DNA from: Ruegeria arenilitoris
GTDB lineage: Bacteria > Pseudomonadota > Alphaproteobacteria > Rhodobacterales > Rhodobacteraceae
NCBI RefSeq assembly: GCF_042675705.1
Contig: NZ_JBHTJJ010000001.1
Strand: one strand, 5' to 3'
Length of the DNA: 64,000 bases
Shown here: in pieces, positions 51,965 through 61,323 of the stretch
How positions within the stretch are numbered: the stretch's first letter is position 1
Layout of the letters: each line of letters begins with the position of its first letter
Made by a program: the position numbers and the translations under genes
The notes under the pieces: generated by a model
Databases searched by the model: none
Seen by the model: only the letters and a program-made list of their open reading frames with translations
What the model was told of the DNA's origin: nothing

Positions 51965-53110
51965 TCAGATATCCAACGGTCGGATGAAGTTGGCGAAGGA
52001 ATAGAGGCGGATGTTGATGCGGCGCAAAAACTCGAAGCTTTTGCCTTGCCCGGTATAGATGGCCACGGCCGCGTGCCCGCCAGCGGGGAAGGTATGCCCT
52101 TCAGGGACGTCGACCGAAATCTGCACCGCGATGCGCCCGGGGATTTTGGGCAGCTCGAACCCCGGCAGGCGGCCGGAGGGCAGGTATTGCCCCTGCCGGG
52201 TGGCCCACCAGATGGCCTCGACCTTGCCGGTCAGAATTTCACCCGGATAGAGGTCCAGCGCGACTTCGACGGGCTGACCGGGTTCGACGAATTTCAGGTT
52301 CTGCTGACGATAGGTGGCCAGGATATAGGGCGAATCCTCGGTCACGAAGCTGGCGATGGCCCCAAGGCGGATATCACCCACCACAAGGCCGGGACGGGCC
52401 TGTTGCGAGACGATCATACCGCTTTCAGGAGCGTAGATCGTTGTATTGTCGAGGAAATACTGCGCTTCGGCCAGCTGCGCCTTGGCCTGAAGGATACCGG
52501 TGTTCACTCCGTCGATCTGTGATTCCTGCGCAAGTTGCGCTTTTCTAAGATTGGCCTCAGCCTGTTTGACCGCAGCCTGATCTTCGGTCACTTGTTCGTT
52601 CCAGCGGTCCAGTTCGTCCTGACGCGCGCCCCCGGCAGGCACCAGGTTTTCATAGCGCGCCTTCTGCGTCATCGCATAGGCCAGCTGGGCATTGGCGCGC
52701 TCCACCGCCTCGGTCGAGGCGATCACGTCCTGTTCGAGGATCTTGGCGTTTTGCTCGGCAGCCACCAGTTGGGCCTGCGCGTTCTCGACCGCCAGCTTGA
52801 ACACCGTGTCATCGAACCGGTACAGCGGATCGCCCTTGGTGATGGGCGTGTTGGGTTCGACCAAGACCTCGGTCAGGATGGTCGGTTGGGTCAGTTTCGG
52901 GACGATCTGGATGGTGGACCGCACCACGTGGCTGTCGATTGAGAAGGGTTGGAAGAACCGCAGCGCGACCAGGAAGATCAGCAGCAGATGGGCGCCAACC
53001 CAGAACGACACGATCCCCCAGACAATGTTGAACTTGAGCCATTGTGCTTTGAAGAAAATGAACCAGACAAAAATGATGTAGAAAAGCGTGATGCCGAGGG
53101 CGACGAACAT
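51965..53110 (-). CDS. HlyD/EmrA-like adaptor (YibH type)
   Basis: 381 aa with two N-terminal membrane helices (about residues 3-20 and 28-52) rather than one, then a barrel-sandwich domain split by a coiled coil (110-215) and a beta barrel to the end. LTEVLVEPNTPITKGDPLYRFD is the lipoyl-like half. The twin helix is typical of the YibH group, which neighbours DUF3302 as here. The pump that it would serve is not encoded nearby. Confidence 0.85.
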   Translation of the reverse strand: MFVALGITLFYIIFVWFIFFKAQWLKFNIVWGIVSFWVGAHLLLIFLVALRFFQPFSIDSHVVRSTIQIVPKLTQPTILTEVLVEPNTPITKGDPLYRFDDTVFKLAVENAQAQLVAAEQNAKILEQDVIASTEAVERANAQLAYAMTQKARYENLVPAGGARQDELDRWNEQVTEDQAAVKQAEANLRKAQLAQESQIDGVNTGILQAKAQLAEAQYFLDNTTIYAPESGMIVSQQARPGLVVGDIRLGAIASFVTEDSPYILATYRQQNLKFVEPGQPVEVALDLYPGEILTGKVEAIWWATRQGQYLPSGRLPGFELPKIPGRIAVQISVDVPEGHTFPAGGHAAVAIYTGQGKSFEFLRRINIRLYSFANFIRPLDI

Positions 53111-53131
53111 TGTGGTGGATTTCCTTCGGCG

Positions 53132-53491
53132 TCAGGTTTTCTGTGGGTCGTCGGCAGCAGGGGCCCGGTATTCGTCCTTGACCTGTCCGCCAAGGCGCTC
53201 GATCTCCTTGCGGATCGCTTCGCGCTCGCCCTCGGGCAAGCGGCGGATGTCCACGGTCATGCCATCATGATAGGCCCAGATAAAGGCGTGCACCCAGGGG
53301 ATGATCGCCAGAAACCCCATCCATCCCATCAGTTTGACGGCTTCGGCATGGGGGTGGTTCCGTTTGATTGCGATGCGGCCGGGCAGGCCCATGATGAACA
53401 GAAACAAGGCCATGACCGCCGCCAGCAGCAGGATCAGCGCGACGAATGTCAGGTAGTCATAATAGCCCAGCGGCTGCCCCAGTAGTCCCAT
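53132..53491 (-). CDS. DUF3302 inner-membrane protein (YibI type)
   Basis: 119 aa, two to three helices (about 12-36, 50-70) with the segment LPGRIAIKRNHPHAEAVKLMGWMG between, then a charged tail. Paired with the YibH-like adaptor as in enteric bacteria. Starts the three-gene operon DUF3302-HlyD-OMF. Function unknown; it might substitute for the inner-membrane part. Confidence 0.82.
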   Translation of the reverse strand: MGLLGQPLGYYDYLTFVALILLLAAVMALFLFIMGLPGRIAIKRNHPHAEAVKLMGWMGFLAIIPWVHAFIWAYHDGMTVDIRRLPEGEREAIRKEIERLGGQVKDEYRAPAADDPQKT

Positions 53492-53525
53492 CGTCGCGCC
53501 TCCTGTCTGGACGGTTGCCCCATCC

Positions 53526-54095
53526 TCAGTTGTTGGTGTTCAGTTCGTCAATCAATTTGTAGCTGGTCGGCGGGTCGGCGCAGATGCCCGGACCGCATTC
53601 CAACAGCGTCGAACCAGCGTTCAGCACCGCAAGACCCAGCATGATGAAGAACGCGACCTTTGCCAATGTGCTGCCGCCAAAGCGTGGTTCCGCACGCGTG
53701 TCCGAGGCATACTGTTTCTCGAACATCAGCATGATCGCGGTGCCCAACAGGATCAGGAAAAAGCAGATGGCCGCCCAGGTATAGTAGTGCAGGCCCAACA
53801 CCGGAGAGCCATAGTGCCCGGTTCCCGGTACGATGTGCAGAAGGATCTGCCGCACCGACACGCTGCCGCCGTAGAGGGCTGCAATCAGCATGATCGCATA
53901 GTGTTGGGGCCGCGGGCCATAAAGCAGGTTCAAGCCCAGACCGACACCAACCGCAACGAAGCCAACTCGCTGCAACAGGCAGAGCGGGCAGGGTAGTTCG
54001 TACAACCGGAGCTGGTAGACATAGGCAAGCAGCAGAACAAGGCTGACGGCCAGCATTCCTAGGGCATTCAGAGTACGGGACAGTTCAGGTTTCAT
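53526..54095 (-). CDS. DsbB-like disulfide bond formation protein B
   Basis: 189 aa with about four helices. The first periplasmic loop has the redox pair C36-P-L-C39; the second pair is C167/C172 in LECGPGICADPP near the C-terminus, after the last helix rather than between helices three and four as in E. coli DsbB. Reoxidises a DsbA-like thiol oxidase with quinone. The DUF5993 gene lies 12 bp upstream in the same operon. Confidence 0.83.
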   Translation of the reverse strand: MKPELSRTLNALGMLAVSLVLLLAYVYQLRLYELPCPLCLLQRVGFVAVGVGLGLNLLYGPRPQHYAIMLIAALYGGSVSVRQILLHIVPGTGHYGSPVLGLHYYTWAAICFFLILLGTAIMLMFEKQYASDTRAEPRFGGSTLAKVAFFIMLGLAVLNAGSTLLECGPGICADPPTSYKLIDELNTNN

Positions 54096-54107
54096 GATCG
54101 CCCCTTT

Positions 54108-54263
54108 CTACAACTGTATTGTCAGCTGGCTGGTGGCGTGAAACTTGAGCCAATAGACGCTCAACGCCAGCGTGAGAAAGAAAACCACGTTCCCGGCCTT
54201 TGTCCGTCCAAAGTAATTCAGCGCCATAACGGCTGTAAGTAACGCAAATAAAAGCGCGATCAT
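54108..54263 (-). CDS. DUF5993 small membrane protein
   Basis: 51 aa from ATG 54263 behind GGGAGGGGAGG. Two hydrophobic stretches (1-16 and 25-40) around a YFGRTKAG turn, ending HATSQLTIQL. This matches the DUF5993 family, which accompanies DsbB-like genes. Stop 12 bp before the DsbB-like ATG at 54095. It is probably a partner subunit or membrane-insertion aid. Confidence 0.75.
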   Translation of the reverse strand: MIALLFALLTAVMALNYFGRTKAGNVVFFLTLALSVYWLKFHATSQLTIQL

Positions 54264-54373
54264 GGCTCGGTCCTCCCCTCCCGTGCAACGATTGCAATGG
54301 TGGTGATACTGTCAGGCCCGCTGCCATCTGGCAAGTTTCGGTGTCGGCCGTTCGCCTTATGTGCGAGCGAACC

Positions 54374-55135
54374 CTAGCCGCACACCACCAATTGGGTCTG
54401 CCATTCTTGGCAGCGCGCCGCCAGTTCGGATGTGACGGGAGCGTCTGTGTAGAACGTGTCGATTTCGGACAATGACGTGATGCGGGCCGGGGCCGAGCGC
54501 TGGAATTTCGAGTGGTCTGCAACAAGGCTGGTATGCCGCGCCTGCGCGATGATTGTCTGGCTGACGTTCACTTCCTGAAAATCGAAATCCAGCAGATCGC
54601 CTTCGTCATCCAACGCAGAACACCCTATGACCGCGTAGTCAAACTTGAACTGGCGAATGGTCGAAACGGTCAGGTTTCCGATCAGGCCCCCATCGGAGCG
54701 GCGCAGAACACCACCAGCGACCACGATCTCGCATTCGGGGTTTTCGACCAGAATGTTGGCCACGTTCATATTGTTGGTCACGACCATCAGGTTCTTGTGG
54801 GTCAGAAGTTGCCGCGCCACGGCCTCAGTCGAGGTGCCGATGTTCATGAACACTGATGCTCCGTCCGGTATGTCGGCGGCACACCGTTTGGCAATGCGGG
54901 TCTTGGCTTCGTCGTTCAATCCGCGGCGGTCTTCGTAACCGATATTCGAAACGCCCGACCTCAGAACCGCGCCGCCGTGAACGCGGTCCAGCATTCCGGC
55001 ATCGGACAGTTCCGACAGGTCCCGACGAATGGTCTGGACAGTGACATTGAACCGCTCGGCCAGATCCTCGACCGCGACGCGCCCGTTTTGCTTGGCAAGG
55101 CTCAGGATGTCGGATTGGCGAAAGGACAGGGACAT
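54374..55135 (-). CDS. glpR: DeoR-family regulator of glycerol-3-phosphate metabolism (GlpR)
   Basis: 253 aa from ATG 55135; the frame runs open to 55507 across the glpD promoter, which is not coding. N-terminal DeoR helix-turn-helix (RQSDILSLAKQNGRVAVEDLAERFNVTVQTIRRDL, residues 6-40) and the sugar-phosphate domain with NIGTSTEAVA (phosphate loop) and IGCSALDDEGDL. Represses glpD and lifts on binding glycerol 3-phosphate. Divergent to glpD, with inverted 13-mers between. Confidence 0.87.
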   Translation of the reverse strand: MSLSFRQSDILSLAKQNGRVAVEDLAERFNVTVQTIRRDLSELSDAGMLDRVHGGAVLRSGVSNIGYEDRRGLNDEAKTRIAKRCAADIPDGASVFMNIGTSTEAVARQLLTHKNLMVVTNNMNVANILVENPECEIVVAGGVLRRSDGGLIGNLTVSTIRQFKFDYAVIGCSALDDEGDLLDFDFQEVNVSQTIIAQARHTSLVADHSKFQRSAPARITSLSEIDTFYTDAPVTSELAARCQEWQTQLVVCG

Positions 55136-55160
55136 ATTCGGCTCCGCGGGTATGGCTTTG

Positions 55161-55173
55161 TTCGTTTTTGTTC
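55161..55173 (-). promoter_or_regulatory. Candidate GlpR box, glpR-proximal
   Basis: On the minus strand this reads GAACAAAAACGAA. The identical 13-mer occurs on the plus strand at 55269-55281. The copy lies 26 bp upstream of the glpR start. Binding is inferred from symmetry and neighbours. Confidence 0.5.
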
Positions 55174-55268
55174 TTTTTTGGCATCGGGCGCAAGCCTGAT
55201 GATTTCTTGAATGCGTGCCAAAAATATAGAAGTGAATGACGATCAAGTTGGGCGAGATGCGACAAAGC

Positions 55269-55281
55269 GAACAAAAACGAA
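55269..55281 (+). promoter_or_regulatory. Candidate GlpR box, glpD-proximal
   Basis: GAACAAAAACGAA, the second copy in opposite orientation to 55161-55173, 95 bp away. It ends just before the putative -35 box of glpD at 55290, a normal repressor position. DeoR-type repressors often use repeated CGAA-like half-sites. Confidence 0.5.
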
Positions 55282-55289
55282 AATCTAAA

Positions 55290-55318
55290 TTGACTAAACG
55301 AGTGCCGGTCGCGTTAAT
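55290..55318 (+). promoter_or_regulatory. Putative sigma-70 promoter of glpD
   Basis: TTGACT at 55290-55295 and GTTAAT at 55313-55318 with 17 bp between. The expected start of transcription near 55325 supports a glpD start at 55338 or 55353 rather than the upstream ATG at 55236. Confidence 0.4.
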
Positions 55319-55352
55319 GCGCGCGACCCTTTTGCAAATGGAATCATCAGAC

Positions 55353-56945
55353 ATGGAACAGTCGGACACCCAGATCACCGATCTTTTCATCATCGGTGGC
55401 GGCATCAATGGCTGCGGCATCGCGCGCGATGCGGCCGGGCGCGGGTTGAGCGTCACGCTCGCCGAGATGAACGATCTGGCCTCGGCCACCTCGTCAGCCT
55501 CGACCAAGCTGTTTCACGGAGGGCTGCGCTATCTGGAGTATTTCGAGTTCCGCTTGGTCCGCGAGGCGCTGATCGAACGTGAAACGCTTTTGCGTGCCAT
55601 GCCGCATATCAGTTGGCCGATGCGGTTCGTTCTGCCTTATCACCCGGACATGCGGTTTGACTCTGAAACGCCCACTTCGCGCCTGTTGGGGACGGTCATG
55701 CCGTGGATGAAGGGGCGCAGGCCTGCCTGGCTGATCCGTTTGGGGCTGTTCATGTATGACAACCTGGGCGGCCGCAAGATCCTGCCGGGAACAAGTTCAT
55801 TGAACCTGCGCACGGCGCCCGAGGGTGCGCCACTGCAGGACAAGTTCGAAACCGCGTATGAGTATTCCGATTGCTGGGTCGAGGATTCAAGGCTGGTGAT
55901 CTTGAACGCACGCGATGCAGAGGCACGCGGCGCGCAGATATTGGTGGGCACCAAGGTTCTGTCGGCCGAACGCAGCGAAGATGTCTGGCGGATCACCATG
56001 CAGGATTGCGAAAGCGGCGAAACCCGTGAACTGCGCGCGCGGATGCTGATCAATGCGGGCGGGCCGTGGGTTGGAGACATCATCCGGACCAAGATCCGTT
56101 CGAACTCACGCGAGGGCGTGCGGCTGGTGCGTGGCAGCCATATCGTGACGCCGCGTCTCTACGACCATGACAAATGCTACTTCTTCCAAGGTGAGGACGG
56201 GCGCATCATCTTCGCCATTCCCTATGAGCAGGACTTCACTCTGATCGGGACCACTGATCAGGACCACCCCGATCCGTCCGAGCCGCCCGTCTGCACCGAG
56301 GCCGAGCAGGATTATCTGTGCGCCTTCGCGTCCAAATACTTCAAAAAGCCGGTCTCGCGTGACGACATTGTCTGGACCTATTCCGGTGTTCGCCCGCTGT
56401 ATGATGACGGCGCGCAAAGCGCCACGGCAGCCACGCGGGACTACACATTGAAAGTAGACGCCGAGGGCGGCGCGCCGGTCCTCAACGTGTTTGGTGGCAA
56501 GATCACAACCTATCGCCGCCTTGCCGAAAGCGCGATGGAGAAGGTGGCCGAGCACTTCCCAGACCTGTCTGGCCCTTGGACTGCGGGAGTTGCTCTGCCG
56601 GGCGGGGATTTCCCGGTCGACGGGGTGGAGTCACTGGTTGCCGGGTTGAAGGCCGACTACGGATTCCTCACCGACAAATGGGCGCACCGTCTGGTACATG
56701 CGTACGGCACCGAAGCACGCATCATCCTCGGGGACGCGGTCCAGGCCGATGATCTGGGGGTCGATTTTGGCGCGACCCTGACCGAGCGTGAGCTCGAATG
56801 GCTGATGGACAAGGAATATGCCCGTACAGCGCAGGATGTGATCTGGCGTCGAAACAAACTGGGACTGCGTCTGAATCCTGAGCAGGTTGAGCAGATCGAG
56901 ACCTGGATGCAGAAGCGTTGTCAGGAACAACTGAAAACCGCTTAA
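55353..56945 (+). CDS. glpD: Aerobic glycerol-3-phosphate dehydrogenase
   Basis: 530 aa from ATG 55353; ATG 55338 is equally possible. FAD motif LFIIGGGINGCGIARDAAGRG at residues 10-30, ATSSASTKLFHGGLRYLE, the C-terminal GGKITTYRRLAE. A membrane-associated flavoenzyme that oxidises glycerol 3-phosphate to dihydroxyacetone phosphate and passes electrons to quinone. Length is usual. GlpR is divergent. A strong terminator follows. The glycerol kinase and transporter genes are not in this window. Confidence 0.92.
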   Translation: MEQSDTQITDLFIIGGGINGCGIARDAAGRGLSVTLAEMNDLASATSSASTKLFHGGLRYLEYFEFRLVREALIERETLLRAMPHISWPMRFVLPYHPDMRFDSETPTSRLLGTVMPWMKGRRPAWLIRLGLFMYDNLGGRKILPGTSSLNLRTAPEGAPLQDKFETAYEYSDCWVEDSRLVILNARDAEARGAQILVGTKVLSAERSEDVWRITMQDCESGETRELRARMLINAGGPWVGDIIRTKIRSNSREGVRLVRGSHIVTPRLYDHDKCYFFQGEDGRIIFAIPYEQDFTLIGTTDQDHPDPSEPPVCTEAEQDYLCAFASKYFKKPVSRDDIVWTYSGVRPLYDDGAQSATAATRDYTLKVDAEGGAPVLNVFGGKITTYRRLAESAMEKVAEHFPDLSGPWTAGVALPGGDFPVDGVESLVAGLKADYGFLTDKWAHRLVHAYGTEARIILGDAVQADDLGVDFGATLTERELEWLMDKEYARTAQDVIWRRNKLGLRLNPEQVEQIETWMQKRCQEQLKTA

Positions 56946-56962
56946 TAACCCACCAAAGAAAA

Positions 56963-56987
56963 ACGCCCCGCAGTTTTCGCGGGGCGT
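56963..56987. terminator. Terminator between glpD and the RND pump gene
   Basis: ACGCCCCGC (56963-56971) and GCGGGGCGT (56979-56987) form a perfect 9-bp stem with a 7-nt loop, then CCTTTTTC to the right and an A-rich left flank. Serves the convergent genes on both sides. Confidence 0.8.
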
Positions 56988-57003
56988 ATCCTTTTTCTGT
57001 CGG

Positions 57004-60000
57004 TCAGGCCGCCTTTTCCGAAGGGTCGGGATCCTTGTTCGTGCCCTTGATCCACTCTCGCATGCTCTGCATCACCGCATATAGGACCGGCACCAGGATC
57101 ACCCCGAACAGGGTCGCGGCGAGCATCCCGCCAAACACGGCCACACCAATTGCCTTCTGGCTGGCGGCGCCAGCGCCGCTGGCTGCCAGCAAGGGCACAA
57201 CGCCCAACAGGAAAGACAGCGCGGTCATCATGACGGCCCGGAAACGCTGATGAGCAGCCTCGGCGGCGGCGTCTTTGACAGACAGGCCTTTGGCCCGCTG
57301 CTCCATCGCGAACTCCACGATCAGGATGCCATTCTTTGACGCAAGCCCCACCAGCATGATCATCCCGATCTGCGTGTACAGGTTGATGTCACTGCCCACG
57401 ATCGCCACCGCCGCAACCGCGCCGAACAGGGCCACGATCACCGACAGCAGGATTGAGACCGGCATCGTCCAGCTTTCGTATTGTCCGACCAGGAACAAAT
57501 ACCCGAACATGATCGCCAGCCCCAAGATCACCACGACCAGCCCGCCGGATGCCAGCTGTTGCTGGGCGGTACCGGTCCATTCAAAGGCATACCCCGGGGG
57601 TAGGGCGGTCGCCGACTCTTCGGTCATCACGGTGATCGCATCACCCGTTGACAGACCTTCTGCCGGAACTGCCGTCACCGTCGCGGAACGGAACAGGTTG
57701 TGGCGCTTCAGCAGAACCGGGCCAAGCACGTTTTCGACGTCGATCAGCGTTCCCAGCGGGACCATCTCACCAGTGTTCGAGCGGACATACAGGTTCGAGA
57801 TGTCCTCGACGTTGTCGCGATACGACCCTTCGGCCTGGATCATCACGCGATAGACGCGGCCGAACAGGTTGAAGTCGTTCACATAGTACGAGCCAAGCTG
57901 AGCCTGTATCGTCTGGAAGATTTCGGCGACCGATACGTTCAGCGTTTTTGCCTTTTCCCGATCCAGATCCACGAACAGCTGCGGGACGTTGGCCCGGAAA
58001 GTCGTGTAGGCTTGGCCGATTTCAGGCCGCTGGTTGGCCGCGTAGACAAAGGATCCCACGGCCGAGGCCAGATCCTGCGGCGAGCCGCCTCCGGTTTGCT
58101 GAACCTCCATTTCGACGCCCGCCGACATGCCAAGACCTTGGATCGGCGGCGGGTTGAACGCGACGATCGAGGCGGCGGATTCGCCGTTTGCGATGGCCAG
58201 TACTTTCTGCAGGATGGCGTCCGCCGTCAGATCCTCGTCTTGCCGTTCGTCCCAGTTGTCGAGGTTGACGAACACAGCCGCGCCGTTGGTGATGGTTCCG
58301 TTCAGCAGTGAGAAACCGTTGATCAGAACGGTATTCGCCACGCCCGGAATTTCGCGGATCTGGTCATCGACACGTTTGGAAACCGCCTCGGTTCTCTCCA
58401 GTGTCGCCGCGTCGGGCAATTGGATGTCCACGAACAGATAGCCGTTGTCCTCAAGCGGCAGGAACCCGCTGGAGGTATTCGACATGATCGTCACGCCGCC
58501 AAAGGCAAACCCCGCGATGATCCCAAGCGAGACCACAGGGATAATCAGCAGCTTGCGCACGATGGACACATAGCCTGCGCGCATCGTCCCGATGAAATTC
58601 TCGAACACCGCCAGCAGACCTTTGGGCGGACCCGAGCGCGCCTGAAGGACCAAACCGCACAGCGCCGGCGACAAGGTCAGCGCATTGATGGACGAGATGA
58701 CGACGGCGGTCGAGATCGTTACCGCGAACTGTGAATACAGCCGCCCCGAGATACCGGGCATGAAGGTCACGGGCACGAACACGGCCAGAAGAACCAGAGT
58801 TGTCGCGATGACCGGTCCAGTAATCTGCCCCATGGCTTTGCGGGTCGCCTCGGCCGGCGGCAGGCCTTCCTCGGCGATGATCCGCTCCACGTTTTCGACG
58901 ACCACAATAGCGTCGTCTACCACGATCCCGATGGCCAGCACGAGTGCGAAAAGCGAGATTGTGTTGAGCGACATCCCGAACAGCAGCAGGAACGCAAATG
59001 TCCCGATCAATGAGACCGGAATCGCCACCGCCGGAATGATGGTCGCCCGCCAACTGCCCAAGAAGATGAACACGACCGAAATCACCAGGATGAAGGTCAG
59101 AACCAGCGTCGATACCACGTCGTTGAGGGATTGTTCGACGAAATCGGTGGTGTTGAACGGAACGTCGTATTCGACATCCGTCGGAAAGGCGCGCGACAGG
59201 CGCTCCAGTTCTGTCTGAACCCGATCGGACACCGCCAGCGCATTGGCGCCCGGCGCTTGATAGATGCCGATGACGGTGGCAGGTACGGCTTGATATAAAC
59301 CGGAGGCGGCATAGTACTGAGCGCCCAGTTCGACCCGCGCGATGTCGCGGACCCGTACGATCGAGCCGGCGTCGCCGGTGCGGATCACGATATCGCCGAA
59401 TTCCTTGGCAGACGTGAGGCGTCCCTTGGTCTTGATCGTGTATTGGAACGTCTGGCCTTCGGGCACCGGCGGGGCACCGATCGAGCCAGCGGAAACCTCG
59501 ATGTTCTGTTCGCGAATGGCCGAGATCACGTCACCCGGCGTGATGGACAGGGCGGCCATCTTGTCGGGGTCCATCCAGATCCGCATCGCGTATTCCAGGT
59601 TGGTCAGAACGTCGGCCTTGCCAACGCCCTGCACCCGCGCCAACGCATCCTTGAGGTTGATCGACGCGTAGTTCGACAGGAACACGCTGTCATAGGTGCC
59701 GTTGGGCGAGGTCAGGGTGACCAGCAACAGCATGTTGGTCGACGCTTTCTGCGTCACCACCCCCGACGAGGTAACTTCGGTCGGCAGCGAGGACATGGCC
59801 TGTGCCACACGGTTCTGCACGTTGACCGACGCGATGTCGGGGTCGGTGCCCACCTCGAAGGTGATGTTCAGCGAATACGAGCCGTTGTCCGAGGATGTGG
59901 ACGTCATGTAGATCATGTCATCCACGCCGTTGACCTGCGCTTCGATCGGCGCGGCAACCGTGTTTTCAACGGTTTCGGCGTTGGCGCCGGTGTAGGTCGT

Positions 60001-60144
60001 CGTGACGCTGACCACCGGCGGCGTAATGTCTGGGAATTGGGCAACCGGCAGGACCATGTAGCCAATCGCACCCATGATTGTCAGCACAAGTGAGATCACA
60101 AGTGCCAGCTTGGGCCGGCTGATGAACAGGGCGGAAAACATCAA
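57004..60144 (-). CDS. RND multidrug efflux pump (AcrB/HAE1 family)
   Basis: 1046 aa, full length. Twelve membrane helices and two large periplasmic loops; the proton-relay aspartates lie in GIVVDDAIVVVENVERI (helix four). The N-terminal FISRPKLALVISLVLTIMGAIGY is typical. A trimeric inner-membrane pump that works with the adaptor encoded 0 bp upstream. No outer-membrane channel is in this operon; the NodT-type protein at 50370 or a remote TolC may serve. Substrates unknown. Confidence 0.92.
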   Translation of the reverse strand: MMFSALFISRPKLALVISLVLTIMGAIGYMVLPVAQFPDITPPVVSVTTTYTGANAETVENTVAAPIEAQVNGVDDMIYMTSTSSDNGSYSLNITFEVGTDPDIASVNVQNRVAQAMSSLPTEVTSSGVVTQKASTNMLLLVTLTSPNGTYDSVFLSNYASINLKDALARVQGVGKADVLTNLEYAMRIWMDPDKMAALSITPGDVISAIREQNIEVSAGSIGAPPVPEGQTFQYTIKTKGRLTSAKEFGDIVIRTGDAGSIVRVRDIARVELGAQYYAASGLYQAVPATVIGIYQAPGANALAVSDRVQTELERLSRAFPTDVEYDVPFNTTDFVEQSLNDVVSTLVLTFILVISVVFIFLGSWRATIIPAVAIPVSLIGTFAFLLLFGMSLNTISLFALVLAIGIVVDDAIVVVENVERIIAEEGLPPAEATRKAMGQITGPVIATTLVLLAVFVPVTFMPGISGRLYSQFAVTISTAVVISSINALTLSPALCGLVLQARSGPPKGLLAVFENFIGTMRAGYVSIVRKLLIIPVVSLGIIAGFAFGGVTIMSNTSSGFLPLEDNGYLFVDIQLPDAATLERTEAVSKRVDDQIREIPGVANTVLINGFSLLNGTITNGAAVFVNLDNWDERQDEDLTADAILQKVLAIANGESAASIVAFNPPPIQGLGMSAGVEMEVQQTGGGSPQDLASAVGSFVYAANQRPEIGQAYTTFRANVPQLFVDLDREKAKTLNVSVAEIFQTIQAQLGSYYVNDFNLFGRVYRVMIQAEGSYRDNVEDISNLYVRSNTGEMVPLGTLIDVENVLGPVLLKRHNLFRSATVTAVPAEGLSTGDAITVMTEESATALPPGYAFEWTGTAQQQLASGGLVVVILGLAIMFGYLFLVGQYESWTMPVSILLSVIVALFGAVAAVAIVGSDINLYTQIGMIMLVGLASKNGILIVEFAMEQRAKGLSVKDAAAEAAHQRFRAVMMTALSFLLGVVPLLAASGAGAASQKAIGVAVFGGMLAATLFGVILVPVLYAVMQSMREWIKGTNKDPDPSEKAA

Positions 60145-61323
60145 TTATTCTCCCGGCTGTTCAGAGGCGACAACGGCGTCAACGGCAACACCCGGGCGCA
60201 CCCTTTGCAGCCCTTCCACGATGACGCTTTCGCCATCACGCAGACCTTCCTTGACGATCACGGCAGAGCCGACCGTTTCGCCGGTCGTGATGTAGCGCTG
60301 TTCGACCATCTGCTTGTCGTTGACCACCAGGACGAACTCTCCGCGTTGATCCCGCTGCAGGGCAGCTTGAGGGATCAGCACCTCAAGCGTGGGTTCAAGC
60401 GCCTCGATGTGAACGTTAAGAAAGGCGCCATCCACGATCAGACGTTTGTCGTTTGCAAACTCGGCGCGCAAGGTGATCGCGCCGGTCAACGGATCGATCC
60501 GGTTGTCCACGAACACGATCTTGCCGGTTTCTTCCAGCTCGGTACCATTGGGCAGCGTAAGCCGGACAATCGGGCTCTTGTTGCTTTCAGCGAGGGTGGA
60601 GGCCGTCTCACCAACCGTCTGAAGAACGGAGGTGAACTGCTTTTCATTCAACGAGAAATTCACGTAGATCGGCGCTTCGCTGATCAGGTTGACCAGCGGT
60701 TCGGTGTTGGGGCCGACCACGTCGCCGACGCTGGTGCTGATCCGACCGATCCGACCGGAAAACGGGGCGTGGATCTGCGTGTAGTCCAGATCGAGCTGCG
60801 CCTGTTGAATGGCTGCGTTGGCCGCTTTGACTTCGGCTTCGGCCACCAGCTCGTTCGCGCGGGCAATGTCGCGCTCGGATTCCGGCGTTGCGTCGCGCCT
60901 GTACAGTTCTTCCTTGCGGGCCAGGTCGACCTTGGCCAGTTCCAGATTGGCTTCGGCCCGATCAAGATCCGCTTTTCGGGCGTCAAGCGTGGCCTGGTAC
61001 AGGTCGGGTTCAATGGTAAACAGCAGATCGCCCTCGTTGACCAACGAGCCTTCTTCCACATTCCGGCTTTCCAGGAAACCGCTGACCCGTGCGATGATGT
61101 CCACGTTGTCCGTGGCTTCGGCCCGCCCGATGAAAACAGCCTCCTCGGTGATTTCCTGAGTGTATGCGGCCGCAATCGAAACCTTGGGCGGCGGTGCATC
61201 GGACTGATCCTGGGCAAATACGACCGGAGTAAACGCAAGGCTTGCCAGCAAAGTCGCGCAAAGGCCGAGGCGCGAGAGCGTTCGATTGCTGGTCGTGTGG
61301 GTAAGCGTCTTTTCAACGGTCAT
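60145..61323 (-). CDS. RND efflux periplasmic adaptor (AcrA-like)
   Basis: 392 aa. Signal peptide (about residues 1-38, long because of a polar start) and then a lipoyl, alpha-hairpin and beta-barrel arrangement: IARVSGFLESRNVEEGSLVNEGDLLF, a coiled coil at 110-170, DYTQIHAPFSGRIG. No lipobox cysteine is seen, so it is a soluble or anchored adaptor. Stop and pump start abut. Promoter in 61324-61534 (no gene there). Confidence 0.88.
   Translation of the reverse strand: MTVEKTLTHTTSNRTLSRLGLCATLLASLAFTPVVFAQDQSDAPPPKVSIAAAYTQEITEEAVFIGRAEATDNVDIIARVSGFLESRNVEEGSLVNEGDLLFTIEPDLYQATLDARKADLDRAEANLELAKVDLARKEELYRRDATPESERDIARANELVAEAEVKAANAAIQQAQLDLDYTQIHAPFSGRIGRISTSVGDVVGPNTEPLVNLISEAPIYVNFSLNEKQFTSVLQTVGETASTLAESNKSPIVRLTLPNGTELEETGKIVFVDNRIDPLTGAITLRAEFANDKRLIVDGAFLNVHIEALEPTLEVLIPQAALQRDQRGEFVLVVNDKQMVEQRYITTGETVGSAVIVKEGLRDGESVIVEGLQRVRPGVAVDAVVASEQPGE

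Noticed and set aside
55236..55352. N-terminal extension of glpD from the ATG at 55236
   Set aside because: The added residues are basic and unconserved, the region holds the candidate operator and promoter, and the family begins just before the FAD motif.
50370..61323. The NodT-type channel as a part of the RND pump operon
   Set aside because: They are separated by unrelated genes and promoters (DsbB, glpR, glpD); functional pairing is possible but cannot be claimed from order.
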